DNA of 59,511 bases from Bacteroidetes bacterium 41-46. Its GTDB lineage: Bacteria; Bacteroidota; Bacteroidia; Bacteroidales; UBA932. Under the pieces are notes generated by a model that saw only the letters and a program-made list of their open reading frames with translations, was not told the DNA's origin and did no database searches. The number at the start of each line of letters is the position of its first letter. The first letter of the stretch is position 1. The position numbers were made by a program, and so were the translations under genes. The stretch is from NCBI GenBank assembly GCA_001897515.1, contig MKTA01000021.1, positions 1 to 59,511 of the forward strand, written 5' to 3'. Positions 50,692 to 59,511 of the stretch are shown piece by piece.

Positions 50692-52899
50692 ATGAATACA
50701 GAACTTCTTTTTTATCTGGTGCCGCTAGCCTCACTTGCAGCACTGTTTTTTGCCCGTTATTTCTTTAAAGAGATGATGAGGGAGAGCGAAGGGACTCCAC
50801 GGATGGCTGAGATAGCATCCTATGTACGCAGCGGAGCAATGGCCTATCTGAGACAACAGTATAGGGTTGTTGTGCTGGTCTTTATTGTGCTTGCAATATT
50901 TTTTGCAATTCTTGCCTATGGCTTTGGTGTACAAAACAAATGGGTGCCATTTGCATTCCTCACCGGAGGATTCTTCTCCGGACTTGCTGGATTTATCGGG
51001 ATGAAAACCGCAACATATGCATCTGCAAGAACTGCCAACGCAGCAAGACGTTCGCTGGACGGCGGACTCAAGGTTGCATTCAGGTCAGGTGCTGTTATGG
51101 GACTTGTAGTTGTGGGACTTGGCCTGCTTGATATTTCTTTATGGTACATTTTGCTTGACAATTTCATAGATGCAACTCAGGGAGAGAAGCTTATTATAAT
51201 AACTACAACTATGCTGACTTTTGGTATGGGTGCATCAACTCAGGCACTCTTTGCCAGAGTAGGGGGTGGTATATATACAAAGGCGGCTGATGTCGGAGCT
51301 GACCTTGTTGGCAAAGTGGAGGAGAATATTCCTGAGGATGATGCAAGAAATCCGGCAACAATTGCAGATAACGTAGGGGACAATGTAGGTGATGTTGCCG
51401 GTATGGGAGCTGATCTCTACGAGTCTTATTGTGGCTCAATCCTTGCAACTGCTGCATTGGGTGCATCGGCCTTCTATATAAATCCTCAACTTCAGCTAAA
51501 AGCCGTTTTTGCCCCTATGCTCATTGCTGCTGTCGGCATACTTCTCTCTATTATCGGCATATTCCTTGTCAGGACCAAAGAGGGGGCGGGCATGAAGGAG
51601 TTACTTAAATCCTTGGGTGCAGGGGTTAATGTAAGTTCAGTTCTGATTGCCATCTCCACATTTGGTATTTTGTATATACTAGGCCTTGAGAACTGGGTTG
51701 GGATATCTTTCTCTGTTGTTGTTGGTCTAATAGCAGGAATTGTAATAGGACACTCAACTGAATATTATACATCTCATTCATATAAGCCGACAAGAAGTAT
51801 TTCAGAGAGTGCACAGAGTGGACCCGCAACAGTTATTATCTCCGGTATTGGTATTGGTATGGTTTCAACGGCTATACCTGTTGTAACAATTGCTGCCGCA
51901 ATTATTCTTGCTTTCCTGAGCGCAACCGAGTTTGATGTAAAAAATATGCTTGCTGCGGAAAATCTGAGTCTGGGCCTGTATGGTATAGGGATTGCCGCTG
52001 TTGGAATGCTCTCAACATTAGGGATAACTCTTGCTACTGATGCATACGGTCCAATAGCCGACAATGCGGGTGGAAATGCCCAAATGAGCGGACTGGAGCC
52101 GGAGGTCAGAAGACGTACAGATGTGCTTGATGCTTTGGGGAACACTACAGCTGCAACGGGCAAAGGGTTTGCTATCGGGTCTGCGGCCCTGACAGCTATG
52201 GCATTGCTCGCTTCATATATTGAGGAGATAAAGATTGGCCTCATACATTTGGGCCATACAACAATAGATATTGCGGGTAGAAGTGTTGAGGTTGCCCGTG
52301 CAACCATTCCTGATTTTATGGAGTACTACGAGGTCTCTTTGATGAATCCTAAGGTTCTTGCCGGTGTTTTTATTGGTTCAATGATGTCCTTCCTTTTCTG
52401 TGGATTAACCATGAATGCAGTAGGAAGAGCTGCAAGAAAGATGGTTGAGGAGGTGAGGCGTCAATTCAGGGAGATTAAAGGAATTCTTGAGGGCAAGGCC
52501 ACTCCGGACTATGCAAGATGTGTAGAGATATCTACTAAAAGTGCTCAAAAGGAGATGGTATTTCCGTCTATCCTTGCAATAGCCATGCCTGTTGTTACAG
52601 GGCTTGTTTTTGGTGTCTCAGGAGTTATGGGTTTACTTGCCGGTGGATTGGGAGCCGGATTTGTTCTTGCTATTTTTATGGCCAATGCCGGAGGCGCATG
52701 GGATAACGCAAAAAAATATGTGGAGGAGGGCAACTTTGGAGGCACAGGCTCTTCAGCTCATAAAGCTGCAATTGTGGGAGATACAGTAGGAGATCCGTTC
52801 AAGGATACGTCAGGACCTTCGCTAAATATCCTGATAAAACTGATGAGTATGGTTTCAATTGTTATGGCTGGCCTTACGGCCGCTTTCAGTCTGCTTTAG
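50692..52899 (+). CDS. hppA: Membrane-bound ion-pumping pyrophosphatase (K+-dependent type)
   Basis: The protein has 735 residues and about 16 membrane segments. It couples pyrophosphate hydrolysis to ion export. Seen: [36 protein letters not shown] near residue 230, [12 protein letters not shown] near 447 and [22 protein letters not shown] near 700, the substrate and Mg ligands. At the K+/K+-independent switch the sequence reads [10 protein letters not shown]: Ala and Gly at the two diagnostic positions, as in K+-dependent enzymes (the other class has Lys there). Whether it moves H+, Na+ or both cannot be decided by eye. It ends before a bidirectional terminator. Confidence 0.96.
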   Translation: MNTELLFYLVPLASLAALFFARYFFKEMMRESEGTPRMAEIASYVRSGAMAYLRQQYRVVVLVFIVLAIFFAILAYGFGVQNKWVPFAFLTGGFFSGLAGFIGMKTATYASARTANAARRSLDGGLKVAFRSGAVMGLVVVGLGLLDISLWYILLDNFIDATQGEKLIIITTTMLTFGMGASTQALFARVGGGIYTKAADVGADLVGKVEENIPEDDARNPATIADNVGDNVGDVAGMGADLYESYCGSILATAALGASAFYINPQLQLKAVFAPMLIAAVGILLSIIGIFLVRTKEGAGMKELLKSLGAGVNVSSVLIAISTFGILYILGLENWVGISFSVVVGLIAGIVIGHSTEYYTSHSYKPTRSISESAQSGPATVIISGIGIGMVSTAIPVVTIAAAIILAFLSATEFDVKNMLAAENLSLGLYGIGIAAVGMLSTLGITLATDAYGPIADNAGGNAQMSGLEPEVRRRTDVLDALGNTTAATGKGFAIGSAALTAMALLASYIEEIKIGLIHLGHTTIDIAGRSVEVARATIPDFMEYYEVSLMNPKVLAGVFIGSMMSFLFCGLTMNAVGRAARKMVEEVRRQFREIKGILEGKATPDYARCVEISTKSAQKEMVFPSILAIAMPVVTGLVFGVSGVMGLLAGGLGAGFVLAIFMANAGGAWDNAKKYVEEGNFGGTGSSAHKAAIVGDTVGDPFKDTSGPSLNILIKLMSMVSIVMAGLTAAFSLL

Positions 52900-52921
52900 C
52901 AGTATTCTTTCATAAATAAAA

Positions 52922-52952
52922 GGAGGCTAACTAATCAATTTAGTTAGCCTCC
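52922..52952. terminator. Bidirectional terminator between hppA and the TlpA-like gene
   Basis: A perfect 13-bp stem (52922-52934 with 52940-52952) with a 5-base loop; T-rich sequence follows on both strands. The two genes converge here. Confidence 0.9.
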
Positions 52953-52980
52953 CTCTTTAAAAATATTAATCTTGTACGGA

Positions 52981-54099
52981 TTAGTCAACCTTTACGCCAA
53001 GATACTCTTCAAGGAAAGAAACAATTTCATCCTTTTCAACTTTTCTCTTGATAATCTTTCCTTCGCTATCAACAAATATGTTCTGAGGAATAGATTTTAC
53101 GTGATATAGCTTAGCTGCAGCACTATTCCAGAACTGAAGATCTGATATTTGCTGCCAGGTAAGTTTGTCCTCTTTGATCGCACTGTTCCATAGCTCAGCA
53201 TCTTTGTCAAAGGAGACTCCCAGAATACCGAAACCATGTTTGTTGAACTTATTGTATATCTCAACCAGTGTAGGATTGAAACGACGGCATGGTCCGCACC
53301 ATCCGGCCCAGAAATCAATCATTGTGATTTTGTTATTAGGATAAACAGATGATAGAGCGACAGGATTGCCCTGAGGGTCGTTCATTGTGAAATCCGGAGC
53401 AACCATACCAGGTTCTAGGGTTTTTAGAGTAACCAGACTCTCCTCAATAAGTCCGAGGAATCTGTTTCCTTCAAATTCAGGCATTGCTTTAAATGTAGCT
53501 ACCTTTGCCTCCACCTCTGCAACAGAGTAATCTTCTACTTCCTGAGCAAGTTGGGATATGGTATAGAAAGAGGTTGGATTTGTTGCAAAGAACACAGAGT
53601 CAATGGCATTCATCTCTTTCTTAGATTCGTTATAAATTGCAAGAATCTCAGCTTTCCTTTCAAGAGAGGTCTCCTTCTTGCCATATTCAGGCATGATGGT
53701 CTCCAGGTTGAATTTTGCTGCTATCTCCTCCTTTTGCTTATTCAGAGCTGTTACGAGATCGTGAGTTACACCTCCTGTTATGGTTGCATTAGGGAAATCC
53801 TCGGCAGCTCCCTCAATCAAAATTTTTGAGTTGTCAAGGAATAACATAACTCTGCCGTCAATTCCTTCAATTGTTATTGTATAATTCTCAGGGGTTACTA
53901 CTTTGCCCTCAAACTTGAATTTTCCACCGATAAAGTCAACAGTGTCAGAAATTTGCTCTGCCTTAGACATATTAGCAAGAATCACTTTACCTTCAGGGAG
54001 ATTTTCACCGGTTATCGTCCCCTCAATTACATAACCTACGTGCTTAGGTTGGCACGCAAACAGCCCAAAGATGGCCGCTATAAGAATAAATTTTTTCAT
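52981..54099 (-). CDS. TlpA-like thiol-disulfide lipoprotein with DUF4369 domain
   Basis: The protein has 372 residues. A lipoprotein signal is seen (GLFACQPKH, lipobox Cys at residue 16). The N-terminal half (about 25-215) fits the DUF4369 domain common in Bacteroidota: YVIEGTITGENLPEGKVIL, FIGGKFKFEGKVVTPENYTI, LFLDNSKILIEGAAED. The C-terminal thioredoxin-fold domain (about 235-372) has DFTMNDPQGNPVALSSVY, DFWAGWCGPCRRFNP with active-site CGPC, and the cis-Pro region KSIPQNIFVD. It faces the periplasm and should act as a reductase in thiol-disulfide exchange with an unknown partner. It is followed by the bidirectional hairpin. Confidence 0.9.
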   Translation of the reverse strand: MKKFILIAAIFGLFACQPKHVGYVIEGTITGENLPEGKVILANMSKAEQISDTVDFIGGKFKFEGKVVTPENYTITIEGIDGRVMLFLDNSKILIEGAAEDFPNATITGGVTHDLVTALNKQKEEIAAKFNLETIMPEYGKKETSLERKAEILAIYNESKKEMNAIDSVFFATNPTSFYTISQLAQEVEDYSVAEVEAKVATFKAMPEFEGNRFLGLIEESLVTLKTLEPGMVAPDFTMNDPQGNPVALSSVYPNNKITMIDFWAGWCGPCRRFNPTLVEIYNKFNKHGFGILGVSFDKDAELWNSAIKEDKLTWQQISDLQFWNSAAAKLYHVKSIPQNIFVDSEGKIIKRKVEKDEIVSFLEEYLGVKVD

Positions 54100-54139
54100 T
54101 TTAGTTGAATTGTGATTGGTTTATATATTGGTAATCATT

Positions 54140-54664
54140 TTAGACCTCTTCATAAGAGCTTAGAAACCACTCTTTATATTTCATATACCCTGCAGCATTG
54201 GTTTTGGCAGACTCGCCAATTTCTGCAGAGCCCTCTTTAACCTTTTTTGCAGGAATGCCTGCATAGACGCCAGGTTCAAGTTTTGCATTACTAAGCACAA
54301 CTGCTCCTGCAGCAATAATAGTGTTATCCGGAATCACGGCATTGTCCATCAGTATAGCACCCATTCCCACAAGCACACTACTGCCAACTGTTGCTCCGTG
54401 TACAATTGCATTGTGTCCGACAGAGACATCGTCTCCAATCTCTACTACAGATCTTTTGTGCAGAGTATGGAGTACGGCTCCGTCCTGTATGTTTACTCTG
54501 TTGCCAATAATAATAGGATTTACATCTCCTCTGAGTACAGCTCCGTACCAAATGCTGCAATCATCACCAATAGTTACATCCCCAATTATCGCAGCATTTT
54601 CTGCGATAAAGCAATTTTTGCCGATTTTAGGGGCAATTCCGTTTAGTTTTCTAATAATAGCCAT
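54140..54664 (-). CDS. Gamma-class carbonic anhydrase-like protein
   Basis: The protein has 174 residues. Left-handed beta-helix hexapeptide repeats are clear (AAIIGDVTIGDDCSIWYGAVLRGDVNPI near residues 24-52 in repeats). Zinc-ligand-like His occur in AVLHTLHKRSV, VSVGHNAIVHGATVGSSV, as in the gamma class (YrdA/PaaY/Cam-like). The C-terminal helical cap is KTNAAGYMKYKEWFLSSY. It may hydrate CO2 or be a related acyltransferase-like protein; these are hard to tell apart. Lies upstream of the TlpA-like gene, 40 bases apart. CO2 hydration would suit KorAB, which makes or uses CO2, but the link is only by neighbourhood. Confidence 0.88.
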   Translation of the reverse strand: MAIIRKLNGIAPKIGKNCFIAENAAIIGDVTIGDDCSIWYGAVLRGDVNPIIIGNRVNIQDGAVLHTLHKRSVVEIGDDVSVGHNAIVHGATVGSSVLVGMGAILMDNAVIPDNTIIAAGAVVLSNAKLEPGVYAGIPAKKVKEGSAEIGESAKTNAAGYMKYKEWFLSSYEEV

Positions 54665-54854
54665 AATTATATCCTACAAATATATGAAATTATAACAACT
54701 AACATGAGTTTATGTTCTAAAGTGTAATTGTGGCTAATTTATTTTAATCTATAAGTAAGGGGATTCTAAATCCTTAACAAATAGTATTAAATAATCATTT
54801 TTTCATAATAATTTAAAATTTCAGCAAAAAAGTTTTTTGGATAAGAATAATGTA

Positions 54855-54862
54855 TAAATTTG
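54855..54862 (+). promoter_or_regulatory. -7 element for the korA-korB-gdhA genes
   Basis: TAAATTTG matches TAnnTTTG and lies 25 bases before ATG 54888. A TTTG sits at 54836-54839, a spacing of 15, shorter than usual. The 223 bases between the carbonic anhydrase and korA are very AT-rich and show no other feature. Confidence 0.5.
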
Positions 54863-54887
54863 TCTAGATTTTTGAAAACAAACTTTT

Positions 54888-56723
54888 ATGCAACACAAGG
54901 TAATTGACACAAAAGAGGTTGTAATTCGCTTTACCGGAGACTCCGGAGATGGTATGCAGTTGACAGGCACACTGTTTGCAGACGCTTCAGCCCTTTTTGG
55001 AAATGAATTTTCAACTTTTCCGGACTTTCCGGCAGAGATAAGAGCCCCGCAGGGTACAATCTCAGGAGTGTCGGGATTTCAGGTAAACATTGGGAGCGGA
55101 GAGATACGTACTCCCGGAGATTTCTGCGATGTGCTTGTAGCTATGAACCCCGCAGCGCTTAAGGCAAATGCAAAGTGGACCAAAAGTACAGCAACAGTAA
55201 TACTGGATTCAGACACTTTTGACGAGAAAGGTTTGAAGAAGGCCGGCTTTGCAACAGATGATCCAATTAAAGAGCTAAAGATTGAGGATCGTACAATTAT
55301 TTTTGCAAATATTACCTCCTTGACTAAGGAGAGTCTGAAGGACAGCGGACTGGACCCCAAGTCAATAGTAAGATCTAAAAATATGTTTACACTTGGCATG
55401 TGCTATTACATGTTCAACAGGCCATTGGAGTTTACATTTAAATATATTAAGAAGAAATTCAAGAAGAATCCGGCCCTTATTGAAGCAAATCAAAAGGTGC
55501 TTCAGGATGGTTTCAACTACGCTTCAAATATACATGCTATACCCAACACATACAGGGTGGTTCCGGCAAAGCAGGAGAAGGGCCTTTACAGAAATATTAA
55601 CGGAAATCAGGCAACTGCCTGGGGACTGTTAGCTGCGGCAGAAAAATCGGGAAGACCACTATTTTGTGGATCATATCCTATTACTCCTGCAACCAGCATT
55701 CTGGAGGAGCTGGCCTTGCATAAAGAGTTAAATGCAAAGACACTTCAGTGCGAGGATGAAATTGCCGGAATTTGTACTGCTATAGGTGCTGCATATACAG
55801 GAAGTCTTGCTGTGACAACAACTTCAGGTCCTGGACTCTCATTAAAATCTGAGGCACTGGGACTTGCTGTAATGACAGAACTTCCACTTGTAGTTGTAGA
55901 TGTTCAGAGAGGAGGCCCCTCAACAGGTATCCCCACAAAGACTGAGCAGACCGATCTTAACCAGGCTCTTTACGGCAGAAATGGTGAGTGTCCTATTGCT
56001 GTTATCGCAGCTCACTCCCCTTCACACTGCTTTGATGCTGCTTTTTACTCAGCAAAATATGCAATGGAGCATATGATGCCGGTTATGCTACTGACAGAAG
56101 GATTCCTGGGTAACGGGTCAGAACCGTGGAGAATTCCTGCGATGAAGGACTATCCGGAGATTAACCCTCCAATTATTGATAAGCCGGAAGAGGTCCCTTT
56201 CTGGCCGTTTAAACGAGATGATGTAAGAATGGCAAGAAGATGGGCACTCCCGGGAACAGTGGGGCTGGAGCACAGAGTTGGCGGACTTGAAAAAAACAAC
56301 AATGGTGCTGTGTCATCAGACCCTATAGTTCACGAAAGAATGGTGAGCGAAAGGGCTGAAAAGGTTGCCAGACTTGCTGATTTTATACCAGAACAGAAGG
56401 TAATTGGAGAAGATAAGGGAGATGTGCTGATAGTTGGATGGGGAGGAACATATGGTCATTTATATACTGCTCTTAAAGAGCTTCATTCTGAAGGAAAGAG
56501 TGTAAGTTTAGCCCATTTTGACTATATTTTCCCGCTCCCAAAAAACACAGCCGAGATATTCTCCAGATTTAAAAAAATCATTGTATGCGAGCTTAACAGC
56601 GGACAGTTTGCAAATTATCTGAGGGCTTGTCACCAGCAGTTCACCTATCATCAGCATAATAAAGTGCAGGGTCAGCCTTTCACTGTAGCTGAAATAGTGG
56701 ATGCAGTTAATGCAATACTTTAA
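54888..56723 (+). CDS. korA: 2-oxoglutarate:ferredoxin oxidoreductase subunit alpha (fused gamma-alpha)
   Basis: The protein has 611 residues. The N-terminal gamma-like domain (about 5-200) has VIRFTGDSGDGMQLTG and FPAEIRAPQGTISGVSGFQV; the alpha part has FCGSYPITPATSILEELA near 258, CEDEIAGICTAIGAAYTGSLAVTTTSGPGLSL near 288, and DVQRGGPSTGIPTKTEQTDL near 340. This is the two-subunit KorAB form that oxidises 2-oxoglutarate to succinyl-CoA with ferredoxin, or runs in reverse to fix CO2. There is no ferredoxin domain. korB follows after 25 bases and gdhA after that. Confidence 0.93.
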   Translation: MQHKVIDTKEVVIRFTGDSGDGMQLTGTLFADASALFGNEFSTFPDFPAEIRAPQGTISGVSGFQVNIGSGEIRTPGDFCDVLVAMNPAALKANAKWTKSTATVILDSDTFDEKGLKKAGFATDDPIKELKIEDRTIIFANITSLTKESLKDSGLDPKSIVRSKNMFTLGMCYYMFNRPLEFTFKYIKKKFKKNPALIEANQKVLQDGFNYASNIHAIPNTYRVVPAKQEKGLYRNINGNQATAWGLLAAAEKSGRPLFCGSYPITPATSILEELALHKELNAKTLQCEDEIAGICTAIGAAYTGSLAVTTTSGPGLSLKSEALGLAVMTELPLVVVDVQRGGPSTGIPTKTEQTDLNQALYGRNGECPIAVIAAHSPSHCFDAAFYSAKYAMEHMMPVMLLTEGFLGNGSEPWRIPAMKDYPEINPPIIDKPEEVPFWPFKRDDVRMARRWALPGTVGLEHRVGGLEKNNNGAVSSDPIVHERMVSERAEKVARLADFIPEQKVIGEDKGDVLIVGWGGTYGHLYTALKELHSEGKSVSLAHFDYIFPLPKNTAEIFSRFKKIIVCELNSGQFANYLRACHQQFTYHQHNKVQGQPFTVAEIVDAVNAIL

Positions 56724-56748
56724 TCTCTAACTTGAAAAATAATTGGAA

Positions 56749-57765
56749 ATGAAATATACACCACAAGATTTCAAAAGCAATCAAGAGGTAAAATGGTGTC
56801 CCGGATGCGGAGACCATGCTATTCTGGCCTCAGTTCAGAGAGCTATGCCGGATATCTGTGAAGCTCTCAACTATACTAAAGAGAGATTTGTATTTGTGTC
56901 TGGTATTGGATGCTCTTCACGATTTCCCTACTATATGGACACCTACGGCTTTCACGGAATTCACGGACGTGCATCAGCCATTTCAACAGGCGTTAAGGTT
57001 GCGAATCCCACTCTATCTGTTTGGCAGGTAACCGGAGACGGAGATGCGCTTGCAATTGGGGGAAACCACTTTATACACGCTATAAGGAGAAATATTGACA
57101 TCAATATTCTTCTCTTCAATAATCAGATATATGGACTTACTAAAGGACAGTACTCTCCAACATCTGTGCTTGGCAAGGTAACTAAGACATCTCCTTACGG
57201 AACTGTAGAGCACCCGTTCAATCCGGGAGCACTGGTTCTGGGAGCACGTGGTACATTCTTTGCCCGTAGTCTGGATGTAGAGCTTAAGCTTACCCAGGAC
57301 ATAATGGTTGAGTCTGCCAAGCATGACGGAACAGCGGTGGTTGAGGTGCTTGTAAACTGTGTTATCTTCAATGATAAGACTCACTGGAATCTTATAGACA
57401 GAGAGCACAGATCTGACAGAACAATTGTTCTTAAGCACGGAGAGCCCATGATTTTCGGTAAGGATAGAGATAAAGGCCTTGTGCTGGATGGTATAAAGCT
57501 TAAAGTTGTTAAGATTGGAGAGAATGGCATAACAGAAAAGGACATTCTTGTTCATGATGCTCATGAGGAGAACCCGGGTCTTCACTCTATGCTTATTGAT
57601 ATGCAATATCCAGATTATCCTGTTGCTTTAGGTGTAATCAGAGCTGTAAAGGATACAACATATGACGACAATGTGAGAGATCAGATTGTTGAGGTAAGGT
57701 CAAAATCTCCGATACAGTGCATGGATGATCTGCTGGTGAGCGGAGCAACCTGGGAAGTAGAATAG
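56749..57765 (+). CDS. korB: 2-oxoglutarate:ferredoxin oxidoreductase subunit beta
   Basis: The start is ATG 56749 (MKYTPQDF); a TTG two codons earlier is possible. The product has 338 residues. The TPP-binding subunit is recognised by KWCPGCGDHAILASVQRA near residue 14 (cluster Cys), SGIGCSSRFPYYMDTYGFHGIHGRA near 48, and the TPP motif VWQVTGDGDALAIGGNHFIHA near 89 then LLFNNQIYGLTKGQYSPTS near 120. This is the partner of KorA. Cluster Cys needed for the 4Fe-4S site are present (CPGC plus downstream Cys in FVNC-like context). Confidence 0.93.
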   Translation: MKYTPQDFKSNQEVKWCPGCGDHAILASVQRAMPDICEALNYTKERFVFVSGIGCSSRFPYYMDTYGFHGIHGRASAISTGVKVANPTLSVWQVTGDGDALAIGGNHFIHAIRRNIDINILLFNNQIYGLTKGQYSPTSVLGKVTKTSPYGTVEHPFNPGALVLGARGTFFARSLDVELKLTQDIMVESAKHDGTAVVEVLVNCVIFNDKTHWNLIDREHRSDRTIVLKHGEPMIFGKDRDKGLVLDGIKLKVVKIGENGITEKDILVHDAHEENPGLHSMLIDMQYPDYPVALGVIRAVKDTTYDDNVRDQIVEVRSKSPIQCMDDLLVSGATWEVE

Positions 57766-57802
57766 AGTACCATATTAACTAACATAAATCAATAAATCTA
57801 TT

Positions 57803-59140
57803 ATGAAAGTAGCAGATGTAATGGCCAAACTTGAGAAGAAATACGGCCATGAGAAAGAGTACCTTCAGGCGGTCCACGAAGTGTTGGAATCAATTGAGGG
57901 AATTTACAACCAGCATCCTGAGTTTGAAAAGGCAAAAATTATTGAGAGACTGGTTGAGCCTGACAGAATCTTTACATTCAGAGTTACCTGGCAGGACGAT
58001 AAGGGTGAGGTTCACACAAACCTTGGCTACAGAGTTCAGTTTAATAACGCAATAGGCCCGTACAAAGGCGGTTTCCGTTTTCACCCTTCTGTAACCCCTT
58101 CAATCCTTAAATTCCTGGGATTTGAGCAAACTTTCAAGAACGCTCTTACAACGCTTCCTATGGGTGGCGGTAAAGGTGGCTCTGACTTTGATCCTAAGGG
58201 AAAATCTGATGCTGAAATCATGCGTTTCTGCCAGGCTTTCATTACTGAACTATGGAGACATCTGGGTCCTGACACTGATGTACCTGCAGGAGATATCGGA
58301 GTCGGTGGACGTGAAGTGGGATATATGTTCGGATATTACAAAAAGCTTGCTCGCGAAAACACGGGTGTTCTTACAGGTAAGGGAGCTACATGGGGTGGAT
58401 CTCTAATTCGCCCTGAGGCAACAGGCTTTGGAGGTGTTTACTTTGTAACCCATATGCTTGCAACAAGAGGAATTGACATTAAGGGAAAAACCGTTTCAGT
58501 TTCAGGCTTCGGAAACGTTGCCTGGGGTGCTGCGATGAAAGCAACAGAGCTTGGAGCAAAAGTTATTGCTCTTTCAGGACCTGACGGAGTTATCATAGAC
58601 GAGGAGGGTATGACTCAGGAGAAAATAGCTTATATGCTAGAACTTCGCGCATCAAACAATGATGTTGTTGCCCCTTATGCAACTAAGTTCCCTAATGCTA
58701 AATTTATTGCCGGCAAGAAATCCTGGATGGTAAAGGTGGATATCGCTCTTCCTTGTGCATTCCAGAACGAACTTAACGGAGATGATGCAAAGGAGCTTAT
58801 CAAAAACGGAGTTACTTGCGTAGGTGAGATTTCAAACATGGGATGTACTCCTGAAGCTATAGCTGAATTCGTAAAAGCTAAGATTCTCTATGCTCCGGGT
58901 AAAGCAGTAAACGCTGGCGGAGTTGCTGTTTCTGGCCTTGAAATGACTCAAAATGCAATGCATATAAGCTGGACTGCTGAGGAGGTTGACGCCAAACTGA
59001 AGCAAATCATGCACAGTATTCACGAAGCTTGCGTAAAATATGGCAAACAGAGTGATGGTTACATTAACTATGTTAATGGTGCAAACATTGCAGGTTTCAT
59101 GAAAGTTGCCCAGGCAACTCTAGAACAGGGACTTGTATAA
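57803..59140 (+). CDS. gdhA: Glutamate dehydrogenase (hexameric, NADP type)
   Basis: The protein has 445 residues, the family length. It makes glutamate from 2-oxoglutarate and ammonia. Seen: NLGYRVQFNNAIGPYKGGFRFHPSV near residue 73 with substrate Lys, TLPMGGGKGGSDFDPKG near 117 with catalytic Lys, GDIGVGGREVGYMFGYYKKL near 158, the Rossmann motif SVSGFGNVAWGAAMKATELGAKV near 232 and the C-terminal SNMGCTPEA near 340. NADP preference is inferred from the family branch; it was not tested. It lies 37 bases after korB, so the enzyme making and the enzyme consuming 2-oxoglutarate are together. A strong terminator follows. Confidence 0.96.
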   Translation: MKVADVMAKLEKKYGHEKEYLQAVHEVLESIEGIYNQHPEFEKAKIIERLVEPDRIFTFRVTWQDDKGEVHTNLGYRVQFNNAIGPYKGGFRFHPSVTPSILKFLGFEQTFKNALTTLPMGGGKGGSDFDPKGKSDAEIMRFCQAFITELWRHLGPDTDVPAGDIGVGGREVGYMFGYYKKLARENTGVLTGKGATWGGSLIRPEATGFGGVYFVTHMLATRGIDIKGKTVSVSGFGNVAWGAAMKATELGAKVIALSGPDGVIIDEEGMTQEKIAYMLELRASNNDVVAPYATKFPNAKFIAGKKSWMVKVDIALPCAFQNELNGDDAKELIKNGVTCVGEISNMGCTPEAIAEFVKAKILYAPGKAVNAGGVAVSGLEMTQNAMHISWTAEEVDAKLKQIMHSIHEACVKYGKQSDGYINYVNGANIAGFMKVAQATLEQGLV

Positions 59141-59165
59141 CCTTAATATTTTATAGAACATTCAT

Positions 59166-59200
59166 AAAGGTGGTCCTTAAGGCCACCTTTTTTTTTTTTG
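59166..59200 (+). terminator. Intrinsic terminator after gdhA
   Basis: The arms AAAGGTGG (59166-59173) and CCACCTTT (59183-59190) pair perfectly, with the self-complementary CCTTAAGG inside, followed by a long T tract (to about 59199). It is 25 bases beyond the gdhA stop. Confidence 0.93.
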
Positions 59201-59370
59201 TATAATTATTCAATATTATTATCCAAAAAAAAGTATTTGAAGGTGCTTATTAATATTGTGAGCTATGTTTTATTTTCAATAAATGTTATTATATTTGTGT
59301 TTGACATATTATATACTGACCTTATAAACCAAAACCTAAATAAACTTTTTATTAACCAAAAATTTACTAA
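59201..59370. other. AT-rich intergenic region with a candidate promoter
   Basis: There is no gene between the gdhA terminator and 59371. A candidate -7 element TATATTTG at 59290-59297 (+) lies 73 bases before a 31-codon ORF, with no clear -33 box. The rest is AT-rich without recognised repeats. Downstream, at 59483-59505, the stretch GTTCTTTGACAAATATATAA resembles leader motifs I associate with Bacteroidota rRNA or other stable RNA operons, but the window ends before any such gene. Confidence 0.35.
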
Positions 59371-59466
59371 ATGAAAAAAGTCAGATTACTTCTCGCCGCA
59401 TTTTTGCTGTTGGCGGGGAATGTGAGATGGTCTAGTTTTTCAGACAGTTTTTTATTGAATTTTTAA
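59371..59466 (+). CDS. 31-residue ORF with signal-peptide-like start, possibly a gene remnant
   Basis: The ORF starts ATGAAAAAAGTC and reads MKKVRLLLAAFLLLAG, a convincing export signal core, but 12 codons later, after a Trp-Ser-rich piece (GNVRWSSFSDS), it ends with FLLNF and TAA. No cleavage-site continuation or mature domain exists. It may be the broken start of an exported protein, a very small membrane peptide, or chance. It lies 73 bases after a candidate -7 element. No homologue could be recognised. Confidence 0.3.
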   Translation: MKKVRLLLAAFLLLAGNVRWSSFSDSFLLNF

Positions 59467-59511
59467 TTTATTCGCGTAAGTAGTTCTTTGACAAATATAT
59501 AAATTTTAAAT

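Noticed and set aside
51774..52307. 177-codon minus-strand ORF opposite hppA
   Set aside because: Antisense to conserved pyrophosphatase motifs; low-complexity Pro/Ala/Ile content typical of a shadow frame.
57013..57606. 197-codon minus-strand ORF opposite korB
   Set aside because: Lies fully antisense to conserved KorB sequence with no domain or start signal.

Overview
This window comes from a chromosome of an anaerobic member of the Bacteroidota, most likely order Bacteroidales. The evidence is the gene content: KorAB 2-oxoglutarate:ferredoxin oxidoreductase, methylmalonyl-CoA mutase in two subunits, rubrerythrin, a K+-dependent type membrane pyrophosphatase, CarboxypepD_reg plus beta-barrel outer membrane proteins and the Bacteroidota form of the omega-like RNA polymerase protein. 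Promoters also fit, with the -7 element TAnnTTTG recurring upstream of many genes. Genes are dense, on both strands, and mostly in short operons. No phage, CRISPR array or antibiotic-resistance gene was seen.

Layout. 1-5605 (+): a fimbria-like locus with four DUF4402 subunit-like proteins (the first cut by the window edge), a PapD-like periplasmic chaperone and a large divergent usher-like outer membrane protein ending in a SPOR-like domain. I read this as a Bacteroidota chaperone-usher pilus system, and it is the most interesting item here. 5565-6932 (-): an orphan sigma-54 response regulator overlapping the usher tail to tail. 7044-11054 (-): mutA-mutB. 11182-14410: a Spy-like periplasmic protein, lptB and dnaX. 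14450-17194 (+): an unknown exported protein, an M16 protease and an O-methyltransferase. 17201-19374: a transglutaminase lipoprotein, efp and tRNA-Phe, followed by a truncated IS21-family istA. 20152-30152: a phosphoesterase lipoprotein, a membrane AraC regulator, two tandem paralogous outer membrane proteins, a small barrel, a glutathione-peroxidase-like protein and a membrane LytTR regulator. 30303-31382 (+): an alpha/beta-hydrolase-like protein.

31390-36946 (-) reads as one long operon: nucleoside-recognition membrane protein, trxB, bamD, rpoZ-like, recN, nagB. Then come rubrerythrin (-) and an aminopeptidase P (+). 39402-43710 (-) is ompH, glycosyltransferase, purC and a LysM/receptor-like protein, with two ATGA overlaps. 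pdxJ (-) and nadK (+) diverge from a very compact promoter. nadK-uppS-bamA-ompH-ompH-murI-hppA (+) combines NADP synthesis, undecaprenyl phosphate, outer membrane assembly, cell wall glutamate and ion pumping. The end holds a TlpA-like lipoprotein and a gamma carbonic anhydrase (-), then korA-korB-gdhA (+), which links 2-oxoglutarate to reductive carboxylation and ammonia assimilation. The last 370 bases are AT-rich with a strong terminator, a candidate promoter and a 31-codon ORF.

Together, much of the window serves the cell envelope (bamA, bamD, lptB, three OmpH/Skp proteins, uppS, murI, LysM protein, pili-like locus, OM barrels). The rest is central anaerobic metabolism. All functional calls are from motifs and family knowledge read by eye; no database search was run.
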